From Flavobacteriaceae bacterium (GTDB lineage Bacteria > Bacteroidota > Bacteroidia > Flavobacteriales > Flavobacteriaceae), in assembly GCA_018646605.1 (NCBI GenBank), contig JABGUL010000006.1:1-64000 (forward strand): a stretch of 64,000 nt of DNA. The letters run 5' to 3'. Numbering within the stretch: the stretch's first letter is position 1; the number at the start of each line of letters is the position of its first letter. Shown here piece after piece: positions 36,794-44,842 of the stretch. The notes beneath the pieces were generated by a model. It was given only the letters and a program-made list of their open reading frames with translations. It made no database searches and was not told where the DNA came from. The position numbers and the translations under genes are program-made.

Positions 36794-38149
36794 ATGCTTA
36801 TGGCCTTATTGCTAGGAAAACGAAACGCAATAGATGATGAAATACTATCAGCTTACACAAAAGCTGGGGTCATACATCTTCTTGCTTTATCTGGACTTCA
36901 CGTTGGCTTGTTTGTTCTACTTATCATGTTTTTGCTAAAACCGATAACTTCTTTAAAATATGGTAAAACAGTACGCTTTATAATTGTCCTTATTTTTCTT
37001 TGGGGATTTGCTTTTTTTGTTGGTTTATCGCCATCGGTAGTTCGTGCTGTTACGCTTTTTACCTTTGTTGTAATTGGGAGTTATATCAATCAAGGAAAAC
37101 ATAGTTTTCACTATACAGTTCTTTCTTTTTTTATTTTAATAATAGCCTATCCTCCATTTCTAAGAGCAATCGGATTCCAACTAAGTTACCTTGCTGTATT
37201 TGGAATTCTAGGCATCTACCCTTTACTTAAAAAACTTTGGAACCCATCGAATTGGTTTTTAAAAAAAATATGGAATTTAGCAGCCATTTCTATTGCAGCT
37301 CAAATAGCAGTTAGCCCGATTAGCATCTATTATTTTCATCAATTTCCTAGTTTATTTTTATTGAGTAACATAATAATCCTTCCCTTTTTTGGAGCATTCT
37401 TATCTTTAAGCTTAATCATACTCTTTGCTATTCTATTAAATTTTTCCAATCCACTACTTTTCCAATTTTATGATATTGGAGTTGATTGTTTAAATAAAAT
37501 CATCAATTGGGTAGCACAACAAGAGGCATTTCTTTTTGATAACATTTATTACTCTGCTTCCTCAACCTTTTTATTGTATTGCATTATTATTTTAGCTGTA
37601 TTATTTTTTTACAAAAAAACTTTCTTAAAGGGAACGTGGGTTTTGCTCTTTATTTTAGTCTTTATTTCAAACCTTATTTTAGAAGCTAAAAAAGAAAATG
37701 AAATAAATAGTTTTTGGGTATTTCATAAACACAATGAAAGTCTGATGGGACATCAAAAAGGAGGGATCTTATATTATCATACCTCTGATGAAGAAAATAC
37801 AAATCGGCTTCTTTGGGACTTTACAAACTCTCGAAAGCTAAAAGAAAACAGAAGACTTCTTCTCAAAAATATGTATGTGCAAAAGAACTTCAAATTACTC
37901 CTTTTAGAAAACAAACAAATGACTGGCATTAAAGAAATTGCTCCAACCCACATCCTTCTTCAAAAGAATGTTAAATTAAATTTAGAGCTCTTATTTGAAG
38001 AATACAAACCTGACCTTCTCATTGCAGATGGGTCAAATGCTCCTTGGTCTTCTTATCGCTGGGAAAAAACATGTAAGAAATATAAAGTCCCTTTTTATGA
38101 TACTAGAAAAAAGGGGGGCTTAAAAATTAACCTCGGAAACGAGGAATAA
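36794..38149 (+). CDS. ComEC C-terminal fragment (competence channel part)
   Basis: This is the 451-residue frame containing the multi-helix competence channel and a short C-terminal domain that ends PDLLIADGSNAPWSSYRWEKTCKKY, a remnant-like lactamase fold found in Bacteroidetes ComEC. The ATG at 36794 is internal; the frame itself is open from the A10 run and carries conserved residues before this ATG. The 3' end overlaps the convergent thioredoxin-fold gene by 23 bases. Confidence 0.7.
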   Translation: MLMALLLGKRNAIDDEILSAYTKAGVIHLLALSGLHVGLFVLLIMFLLKPITSLKYGKTVRFIIVLIFLWGFAFFVGLSPSVVRAVTLFTFVVIGSYINQGKHSFHYTVLSFFILIIAYPPFLRAIGFQLSYLAVFGILGIYPLLKKLWNPSNWFLKKIWNLAAISIAAQIAVSPISIYYFHQFPSLFLLSNIIILPFFGAFLSLSLIILFAILLNFSNPLLFQFYDIGVDCLNKIINWVAQQEAFLFDNIYYSASSTFLLYCIIILAVLFFYKKTFLKGTWVLLFILVFISNLILEAKKENEINSFWVFHKHNESLMGHQKGGILYYHTSDEENTNRLLWDFTNSRKLKENRRLLLKNMYVQKNFKLLLLENKQMTGIKEIAPTHILLQKNVKLNLELLFEEYKPDLLIADGSNAPWSSYRWEKTCKKYKVPFYDTRKKGGLKINLGNEE

Positions 38150-38672
38150 AACTCTTTTGGTAATTTTGAAAATCCTCTGGTTTTGAAAAAACTTGATAAT
38201 CACCTTGCTTAATCAATTTAAGATACAGCTCCAATTGCTGTGGTTTGAGATAACCAACAACAGGCATTATTGGGTCACCATTTTCACTAAAAAAGACCAT
38301 TGTTGGATATCCCTTGACTCCTAAATATTGAATAAACTGGTGGGTTCCATTTCTACCCTTTCGATTTGGATCATAATTAGGGTTGGTATAGGTTTGGTCA
38401 AAGAACTTGATCTCTTCTTGCCCTTCAGCATTGAACTTAACAGCATAAAAATGTTCACTTATGTAGCGTGAAACATCGGGATTTTGAAACGTATTTTTAT
38501 CCAATAATTTACAGGGGCCACACCAGTCCGTATAGACATCCATAAAGATTTTCTTGGGGGCTATCTTTTGAGCTTCTATTGCTTCTGCAAGAGACATCCA
38601 TTCGATTTGCTGAGCCTGCGTATTTACACTATAAAACGCTACGAGATATAATAAAACAACTTTTATTTTCAT
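38127..38672 (-). CDS. Exported thioredoxin-fold protein
   Basis: The protein has 181 residues: a signal peptide (MKIKVVLLYLVAFYSVNTQAQ), then a thioredoxin fold with an intact active site W50-C51-G-P-C54, the buried acid region MDVYTDW and the cis-proline KGYPTMVFF. It is likely a periplasmic disulfide reductase or thiol oxidoreductase of the DUF255/thioredoxin_7 type. The 3' end overlaps comEC (plus strand). The POT transporter gene lies 13 bases upstream, so it is probably the last gene of a peptidase-transporter operon. Confidence 0.85.
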   Translation of the reverse strand: MKIKVVLLYLVAFYSVNTQAQQIEWMSLAEAIEAQKIAPKKIFMDVYTDWCGPCKLLDKNTFQNPDVSRYISEHFYAVKFNAEGQEEIKFFDQTYTNPNYDPNRKGRNGTHQFIQYLGVKGYPTMVFFSENGDPIMPVVGYLKPQQLELYLKLIKQGDYQVFSKPEDFQNYQKSFIPRFRG

Positions 38673-38685
38673 ACTATATTTTAAT

Positions 38686-40224
38686 TTAATGAATATTACC
38701 CATGAGTTTTTTAAGCAATGGGGCTGTAATTAGAACTATAATTCCCGCTCCAATAGCGTATTTAGAAATTAGATCAAAACCACCAATATAGGTGCTTAAT
38801 GTTTCCATCCCCCCTACATTTATATCCTCGCTTTCGATTGCTAATTGTTTACCTATAAATCCAACCAGCTGAAAAGCATAAGCTGAAGATAAAAACCAAA
38901 CACCCATCATGAAAGCAACTATCCGTTGTGGGGACAAATCCGTGATTTTTGCCAAGCCTACAGGAGACATAAATAATTCTCCAATAGAAAGTAAAAAGTA
39001 CATCAATAATAAATAACTAAAGGGAACCATCCCATTTTGATCAGCTGCACTTCCACTGAGAGCTAAGATATAAAAACTCAAACCTGCAATAAGCAAACCA
39101 AAACCAAACTTATAAGGGGTTCTAGGATTAATCTTATGCTTATTTAACTTAGTCCACATCCAAGAAATAGGAAGTGCCAAAATAATAATAAACATTGAGT
39201 TTAGTGAATTTGTTTGAGCAGCATCTAAAAAAGTGAGGCTCACATTTCGGGAAGCAAATAGAGTAATAACACTTCCTGATAATTCATGAAAACCCCAAAA
39301 TAGTGTCATAAATAAAGTAATGGCAATTGCTACAAACAATTTTTTTCTCTCTTCAAAAGTGACTTTACTCAGTATATACGCTAGGTAACATAAAATAAAA
39401 ACTCCAACCACTTTAAAAATAATATTAACTATGTTTTGCCCTGCGAAAAGATGCTCACCGCTTCCTATCTCTTTATAACTAGCTAAGAGAACTGCAATCA
39501 CAGGTGCAGAAAGAAAAGCTAATAAAGAAATCCAATCCCCTCTTTTAATTCCAATTAATTTTTCATTTAATTTTTCTTCTGAAGGAGCCATTCCTTGATT
39601 TCCAAAAACCCCAGATTTAATACCACTCCAGAAAAATAACAATCCTGTGAGCATCCCAAATCCTGCAAGACCAAAACCATAATGCCATCCATATGCACTA
39701 CCAAGCCAACCGCATAAAAGAGGTGCCACCCATCCGCCTATATTTATACCCATATAAAAAATGGTAAAGCCTGAATCTTTTCTTGGATCCTTGTCCTCAT
39801 AAAGAGAGCCCACAAAAGTTGAAATATTAGGCTTGAAAAATCCGTTACCTACAACGATAAAACCTAAAGCAAGAAAAAAGGTGTAATCATTTTCTATTGC
39901 TAAAACAAAATGTCCTAGCGCCATTAAAATTCCTCCTAAAAAAATCGATTTTCGAAAACCCAATATTGAATCTGAAATCCTTCCTCCAACGACAGTAGAG
40001 GCGTAAACTAAAGAACCATATGAAGCGTAAACTGCAGCTGCTGCAAAATCACGTTCTACCAATTCTAAGAATATCACATTGACCATGTAAAGCGTCAAAA
40101 GCGCTCGCATACCATAGAAGCTAAAACGCTCCCAAAGCTCAGCAAAAAATAAATAAAATAAACCCTTAGGATGCCCAAAGAGGGTAGCGTTTTCTTGCTG
40201 AATTACTGTTTTATTAGATGTCAT
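38686..40224 (-). CDS. POT/PTR-family proton-dependent peptide transporter
   Basis: I choose ATG 40224 (512 residues, MTSNKTVIQQENATLFGHPKG), 10 bases after the DPP IV stop; an in-frame TTG at 40248 would overlap that gene. About twelve to fourteen helices are predicted. POT signatures include the ExxER-type ELWERFSFYGMRALL and the PTR2 motif FTIFYMGINIGGWVAPLLCG. It symports di- and tripeptides with protons across the inner membrane. Position beside a dipeptidyl peptidase suggests both handle the same peptides. Confidence 0.94.
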   Translation of the reverse strand: MTSNKTVIQQENATLFGHPKGLFYLFFAELWERFSFYGMRALLTLYMVNVIFLELVERDFAAAAVYASYGSLVYASTVVGGRISDSILGFRKSIFLGGILMALGHFVLAIENDYTFFLALGFIVVGNGFFKPNISTFVGSLYEDKDPRKDSGFTIFYMGINIGGWVAPLLCGWLGSAYGWHYGFGLAGFGMLTGLLFFWSGIKSGVFGNQGMAPSEEKLNEKLIGIKRGDWISLLAFLSAPVIAVLLASYKEIGSGEHLFAGQNIVNIIFKVVGVFILCYLAYILSKVTFEERKKLFVAIAITLFMTLFWGFHELSGSVITLFASRNVSLTFLDAAQTNSLNSMFIIILALPISWMWTKLNKHKINPRTPYKFGFGLLIAGLSFYILALSGSAADQNGMVPFSYLLLMYFLLSIGELFMSPVGLAKITDLSPQRIVAFMMGVWFLSSAYAFQLVGFIGKQLAIESEDINVGGMETLSTYIGGFDLISKYAIGAGIIVLITAPLLKKLMGNIH

Positions 40225-40234
40225 ATAAGGGTTA

Positions 40235-42388
40235 CTATAAGTTTTCAAGGATAAAGTTAGTCATTTTTGAATAGAGATGTTTTCGGGTATTACCTCCATA
40301 AATGCCATGATTTTTATCGGGGTAAATCATCCATTCAAACTGCTTATCGGCTTGAATTAACTCTTCTACCATACGCATAGTATTTTGAACATGAACATTA
40401 TCATCTCCCGAACCATGAATGATCAAAAATTTCCCTTTAAGTTGGTCTGCATAATTCAGTGGGGAATTTAAATCATATCCTTCTGGATTTTCTTGTGGGG
40501 TACGCATAAAGCGTTCAGTATAAATCGTGTCATAAAAACGCCAATTGGTTACGGGTGCCACAGCAACTCCAAAAGAAAACACATCATTGCCTGTGAGCAA
40601 ACAATGTGCTGCCATATGACCTCCAAAACTCCATCCCCAAATTCCAATACGATTTGCATCAACAAAAGGTAGTGCCCCTAGCTTTTTTGCAGCAGCAATT
40701 TGATCTAAAGCCTCATATTTGACAAGATTTAGATAAGTTACCTTTTTAAAATCAGCTCCTTTAAATCCAGTTCCTCTTCCGTCTACGCAAGCAATGATGT
40801 ACCCTTGATTGGCCAAGTATTTATGCCAAAGAGCTCGCTGATCTCCCCAACGATTGGCAACTTGTTGAGACCCTGGACCTGAATACTGAAACATCAGAAC
40901 GGGATATTGTTTTGACGCATCAAAATCTGCGGGTTTTATCATCCACATATTCAAGGACTCCCCATTAACTTCAATTGTAGAAAATTCTTTATCGGAAAAA
41001 CCAAAAGTTGCTAAGGTTTTAGTCAAGTCCTCATTTTCTAAAATACGGAATAGGGGGGTGTTCTTTTGAGTATTATATAAAGTGTAAATGGGAGGGGTTT
41101 TTTCATCTGAATACGAATGAATATAATACGCTCCCCCCACACTAAAAGTAGCTCCATTTGTTCCCTCTGTGGGTTGAAGCGTTCGCTTACCCTTCCCTGA
41201 TAATTTAATGGCAAACAAACCTCTTTCAGTGCTACTCCCTTCAACGGATTGGTAATAAATTTCTTTGCTTTTGGGGTTATAATCATAAAGTGAAGTGACT
41301 TCCCAATTTCCTTTGGTAATTTGTCTAATCAAGACTCCGTTTTCATTGTGATGATAAATATGATTATGGCCATCTTTTTCACTTGTCCATAAAAAACTCC
41401 CATCTTCTAAAAATTTTAGATTATCATGAATACTAACATAAGTCTCTTCTTTTTCTTCAAGGATGAGTTGCAACGTATTTTCTTTGGAATTCCAGCGCCA
41501 TACTTTCAAGTCATTTTGATGGCGGTTTAGTGTTTGAATAATTAATGCATTTGCCCCTTTAGCATAGCTGATTCTAGGAATATAATACGGTCTCTCCCCC
41601 TCAAAGTTAATTTTATCTTTTTTTCTTGATTCAATTGTAAAGCGATGCAAGGTGACCTCAGAGTTTTCCTCACCTGCCTTTGGATATCGGAATTGATATG
41701 GAAATTGATATACATCTTTTCCATAAATATCCATGGAAAAAATAGGGACTTTAGATTCATCAAAACGCATATAGACGATTTCGGAAGAATCAGGACTCCA
41801 ATCAAATGCTCGAACAAAACCAAACTCTTCTTCATAAACCCAATCAGTAATTCCACTAATGGTTTTATAGTCCCCATCAAAAGTAATCTGGATTACATTG
41901 TTCGTCACAAGCTCTTTAATAAATAGATTTCTTCTGTATACATAAGCAACTTTGGATCCATCAGGAGAGAAAAGAGGTTCTTGGATTTTTGCATCAGAAA
42001 CTTTTTGGAGGTCTTTAGTACGCATATCAAAAATCCAATAAATAGCTTGTTTTGATCTTCTATAAATTTGATCAGTTGCTGTTTCTAAAAGAATTTTCTC
42101 TTCATTTTTAGAAAAAGAATAACCAGAAAAGGTATTGATCTCAGAATAGTCAGATGTACTAAACAAAGTTACAGCATCATTGGGCTTTCCAAAATCATAA
42201 CGTTTTATTGAAGTTTGACTAGAATCTACTTTTTCAAGAGCAGTATATTGATTCCCATTTTTCATTGATCGAATGGATTCCAACCGTTCTGGGTTATAAT
42301 CTTCACTCCATAATTTCTTTAGAGAAAACGTAGGTTGCTGAGCAAAACACAAAGCAGTAAAAAAGAACAGAAATACTATTTTTTTCAT
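40235..42388 (-). CDS. Dipeptidyl peptidase IV-like serine peptidase (S9)
   Basis: The protein has 717 residues with a signal peptide ending CFAQQ. A DPP IV beta-propeller is followed by the alpha/beta hydrolase domain. The catalytic serine is in GIWGWSFGGHMAAH, the aspartate in HGSGDDNVHVQN and the histidine in DKNHGIYGG near the C-terminus. The EE pair that reads the substrate N-terminus is present in DWVYEEEFGF. It removes X-Pro or related dipeptides from exported or imported peptides in the periplasm. The POT transporter gene downstream would take up the products. It is divergent from the HMG-CoA reductase gene. Confidence 0.95.
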   Translation of the reverse strand: MKKIVFLFFFTALCFAQQPTFSLKKLWSEDYNPERLESIRSMKNGNQYTALEKVDSSQTSIKRYDFGKPNDAVTLFSTSDYSEINTFSGYSFSKNEEKILLETATDQIYRRSKQAIYWIFDMRTKDLQKVSDAKIQEPLFSPDGSKVAYVYRRNLFIKELVTNNVIQITFDGDYKTISGITDWVYEEEFGFVRAFDWSPDSSEIVYMRFDESKVPIFSMDIYGKDVYQFPYQFRYPKAGEENSEVTLHRFTIESRKKDKINFEGERPYYIPRISYAKGANALIIQTLNRHQNDLKVWRWNSKENTLQLILEEKEETYVSIHDNLKFLEDGSFLWTSEKDGHNHIYHHNENGVLIRQITKGNWEVTSLYDYNPKSKEIYYQSVEGSSTERGLFAIKLSGKGKRTLQPTEGTNGATFSVGGAYYIHSYSDEKTPPIYTLYNTQKNTPLFRILENEDLTKTLATFGFSDKEFSTIEVNGESLNMWMIKPADFDASKQYPVLMFQYSGPGSQQVANRWGDQRALWHKYLANQGYIIACVDGRGTGFKGADFKKVTYLNLVKYEALDQIAAAKKLGALPFVDANRIGIWGWSFGGHMAAHCLLTGNDVFSFGVAVAPVTNWRFYDTIYTERFMRTPQENPEGYDLNSPLNYADQLKGKFLIIHGSGDDNVHVQNTMRMVEELIQADKQFEWMIYPDKNHGIYGGNTRKHLYSKMTNFILENL

Positions 42389-42460
42389 GGTAAAGATGGT
42401 TTGATTGGCAATTTAGTAAAATCTCAGCAATCCTACTTTTCTAAAGGGGTTCAAAATCTG

Positions 42461-42468
42461 TATCTTTG
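42461..42468 (+). promoter_or_regulatory. -7 promoter element of the mevalonate genes
   Basis: TATCTTTG is an exact TAnnTTTG match, 11 bases before the ATG at 42480. A weak -33 candidate (CTTTTC, about 42436-42441) lies at about the right distance. Confidence 0.5.
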
Positions 42469-42479
42469 ACCAAAAAAGT

Positions 42480-43796
42480 ATGAGTAAGCAAATTAATGGG
42501 TTTTCCAAACTTAGTAAACAAGAAAAAATTGATTGGATCTCCAAAACTCATTTTAGCGATTCGCAAAAAGCTGCACATCAACTAAGCTCATATTGGAATT
42601 CATCCCCTGAGGTACAAACCCGACATGATGAATTTATAGAAAATACCCTGACCAACTTTTATATGCCCCTTGGGGTTGCACCCAACTTTTTGATTAATGA
42701 TGCGCTCTACACACTACCTATGGTCATCGAAGAGAGCTCCGTGGTGGCTGCAGCTGGAAATGCTGCCAAATTTTGGTTTAGTAAAGGAGGTTTTGAGGCA
42801 AAAATCATAGACACTATAAAAGTAGGGCAAGTTCATTTTCTTTATGAAGGTGCCCCTTCTATTCTAAATTCTTTTTTTAAGAATAATAAGTCCAAATTAT
42901 TAGAAGCTACAAAGCCCTTGACGCTCAACATGGAAAAACGAGGTGGTGGCATTGTAAGTCTAGATTTAATTGATAAAACAGCTGCGCTGGACCACTATTA
43001 TCAATTACAAGTTCGATTTAAAACAGCGGATGCCATGGGTGCTAATTTCATTAATTCGTGTTTAGAAAGTTTGGCTGATGAACTAGAAAAAGTGAGTCAA
43101 CAGGATGCGTCTTTTACAGAAGATAATCCCAAAATAGAAGTGATCATGAGTATCCTTTCCAACTATGTACCGGAATGCTTGGTTCACGCAAAAGTTTCCT
43201 GTCCTATCGATTCCATTGAACCTCAGGAGGGTATGGATGGAGCTACTTTTGCCAAAAAAATTGTACAAGCAATCCAAATTGCCAATTGTGAGCCCTACCG
43301 TGCGGTAACCCATAACAAAGGCATTATGAATGGTGTTGATGCCTTAGTTTTAGCTACTGGAAATGATTTTAGAGCGATCGAGGCTGGAGTTCATGCATAT
43401 GCCGCTCGCTCTGGAAACTATTCTTCGTTGAGTCAAGCCTCAATAGTAAACAATCAATTTAGTATGGAACTCACCTTACCACTTGCGATTGGTACTGTGG
43501 GAGGATTAACAAAGCTTCACCCAATGGTGGGATGGTGTATGGAACTTCTAGAATTTCCAGACGCTAAGACTTTAATGAAAATAATAGCTGTTGCAGGTTT
43601 AGCTCAAAATTTTGCTGCCTTACGCTCTTTGGTTACTTCAGGAATTCAAAAAGGACATATGAAAATGCACCTATTTAATATTTTAAATCAACTCAAAGCA
43701 ACAGAAAAGCAAAAAAAGACTGCCTTAGTCTATTTCAAAACACATACAGTAAGCGTAAAAGCGGTAAGTGATTTTTTAAGTTTTAATGAAAATTAA
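42480..43796 (+). CDS. Hydroxymethylglutaryl-CoA reductase (class II, degradative-type sequence)
   Basis: The protein has 438 residues. Class II HMGR motifs include the catalytic glutamate region MVIEESSVVAAAGNAAKFW, the DAMGAN motif in KTADAMGANFINSCLESL, NKGIMNGVDALVLATGNDFRA and GTVGGLTKLHPM. It converts HMG-CoA to mevalonate (or the reverse) in the cytosol. The sequence class is called degradative, but the context with a GHMP kinase suggests isoprenoid biosynthesis. The kinase gene starts one base after this stop. Confidence 0.95.
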   Translation: MSKQINGFSKLSKQEKIDWISKTHFSDSQKAAHQLSSYWNSSPEVQTRHDEFIENTLTNFYMPLGVAPNFLINDALYTLPMVIEESSVVAAAGNAAKFWFSKGGFEAKIIDTIKVGQVHFLYEGAPSILNSFFKNNKSKLLEATKPLTLNMEKRGGGIVSLDLIDKTAALDHYYQLQVRFKTADAMGANFINSCLESLADELEKVSQQDASFTEDNPKIEVIMSILSNYVPECLVHAKVSCPIDSIEPQEGMDGATFAKKIVQAIQIANCEPYRAVTHNKGIMNGVDALVLATGNDFRAIEAGVHAYAARSGNYSSLSQASIVNNQFSMELTLPLAIGTVGGLTKLHPMVGWCMELLEFPDAKTLMKIIAVAGLAQNFAALRSLVTSGIQKGHMKMHLFNILNQLKATEKQKKTALVYFKTHTVSVKAVSDFLSFNEN

Positions 43797-43797
43797 G

Positions 43798-44703
43798 ATG
43801 CAATCATTTTATAGTCATGGAAAATTATTACTTACAGCGGAGTATGCCGTCTTAAAGGGCGCTAGGGCACTAGCTATTCCATGTAAAAAAGGACAAACCC
43901 TAACCTTTGAAATTCAAGACATAAAACACCTCATCTGGGAAAGTTTTGATCTGAATCAAAACGTGTGGTTCACCGCTACCTTTCAATGCTCTTCTTTTTC
44001 TATAGTGGAAAGCTCAGAGGCAACTACCGCAGAAAAGTTAAGTGCTATTTTAAAAGCGGCTAGGGCTCAAAATGAAGAGTTTTTAGTGCATCAAGGGGGT
44101 AGCGTAAAAACGCTTCTAGAATTTGACAAGAACTGGGGCTTAGGTAGCTCCTCTACATTAATTTCAAATATAGCCTCATGGGCAAATGTAAATCCATACA
44201 AATTATTAGAGCAAAGTTTTGGGGGGAGTGGTTACGACCTCGCATGCGCTTTGTCGGATTCACCGATTTGTTATACACGAAATGGCTTGAATCCATCGGT
44301 AGAATTTATCCTCTTTGACCCTCCCTTTAAAGAAGGTTTATTTTTTGTTTATCTAAACAAGAAGCAAAGTAGTCTGGAGGCAATCAACGCCTTAGATTGG
44401 AAATTAATCGATTCGCATCTTATTGATACTATTAATTCAATAACTGAAAAAATCCTAACGTGTAATGATCAAAGTATATTCAATACACTTCTGCTGGAAC
44501 ATGAAAAAAGTATTGGGTCTTTATTAAAACAGACACCAGTTAAAGATTTATTATTTTCAGATTTTAAAGGTGCAGTAAAAAGTCTTGGGGCTTGGGGGGG
44601 AGATTTTATACTTGCTTCTGGAAATAAAGAAACTCCAAAATACTTCCTTAACAAGGGATATCGTGTGGTAATCCCTTATTCAGAAATGATTTTTAAAAAT
44701 TAA
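43798..44703 (+). CDS. GHMP kinase of the GYDIA type (mevalonate kinase-like)
   Basis: I choose ATG 43798 (301 residues, MQSFYSHGKLLLTAEYAVL); an ATG 12 bases upstream overlaps the reductase. Motif 1 is the GKLLLTAEYAVLKGARAL stretch, motif 2 is NWGLGSSSTLISN and the family-specific GGSGYDLACALSD replaces GYDIA with a conservative change. Motif 3 is GAWGGDF. It likely phosphorylates mevalonate or phosphomevalonate. Following HMG-CoA reductase, it supports a mevalonate pathway. A bidirectional terminator follows. Confidence 0.9.
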   Translation: MQSFYSHGKLLLTAEYAVLKGARALAIPCKKGQTLTFEIQDIKHLIWESFDLNQNVWFTATFQCSSFSIVESSEATTAEKLSAILKAARAQNEEFLVHQGGSVKTLLEFDKNWGLGSSSTLISNIASWANVNPYKLLEQSFGGSGYDLACALSDSPICYTRNGLNPSVEFILFDPPFKEGLFFVYLNKKQSSLEAINALDWKLIDSHLIDTINSITEKILTCNDQSIFNTLLLEHEKSIGSLLKQTPVKDLLFSDFKGAVKSLGAWGGDFILASGNKETPKYFLNKGYRVVIPYSEMIFKN

Positions 44704-44792
44704 CCTATTTTAACGAATAGGTTTGATTTAAATGTAATAATACAGTTACATGGTAATATCCCTTTCTCAAATCCAAAAAAGTTTATTACAAA

Positions 44793-44817
44793 AAAACCTC
44801 CTATAAAAGGAGGTTTT
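44793..44817. terminator. Bidirectional rho-independent terminator
   Basis: AAAACCTCCT (44793-44802) and AGGAGGTTTT (44808-44817) form a perfect 10-bp stem with an ATAAA loop. An A run before and T run within the arm let it work for the convergent GHMP kinase and PpiD-like genes. Confidence 0.85.
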
Positions 44818-44842
44818 AAACAGTGTACGTTTACTACTTTAT

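Larger units (their letters stand above)
36132..38149 (+). pseudogene. comEC: comEC/rec2 competence channel, interrupted by a -1 frameshift at an A10 run
   Basis: Two adjacent frames together make one ComEC. The first (36132-36707) ends at TAA immediately after a run of ten A (36695-36704). The second frame is already open across that run and reads KKKITPWFFNVLK, KIKENVEIKIEQ, then DSKGMLMALLLGKRNAI, with no stop. Joined, they give about 672 residues, the usual flavobacterial length, with a DUF4131 domain, the competence domain (GVIHLLALSGLHVGL, GLSPSVVRA, AIGFQLSYLAVFGI) and a reduced C-terminal lactamase-like tail. One extra A, or transcriptional slippage, would restore it. It could be a real break, a switch, or a sequencing error. 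Confidence 0.85.

Noticed and set aside
44733-44750. TGTAATAATACAGTTACA, resembling the Crp/Fnr palindrome
   Set aside because: Half sites are spaced by six bases instead of four and one is imperfect. It lies between two convergent gene ends, where no promoter is needed.
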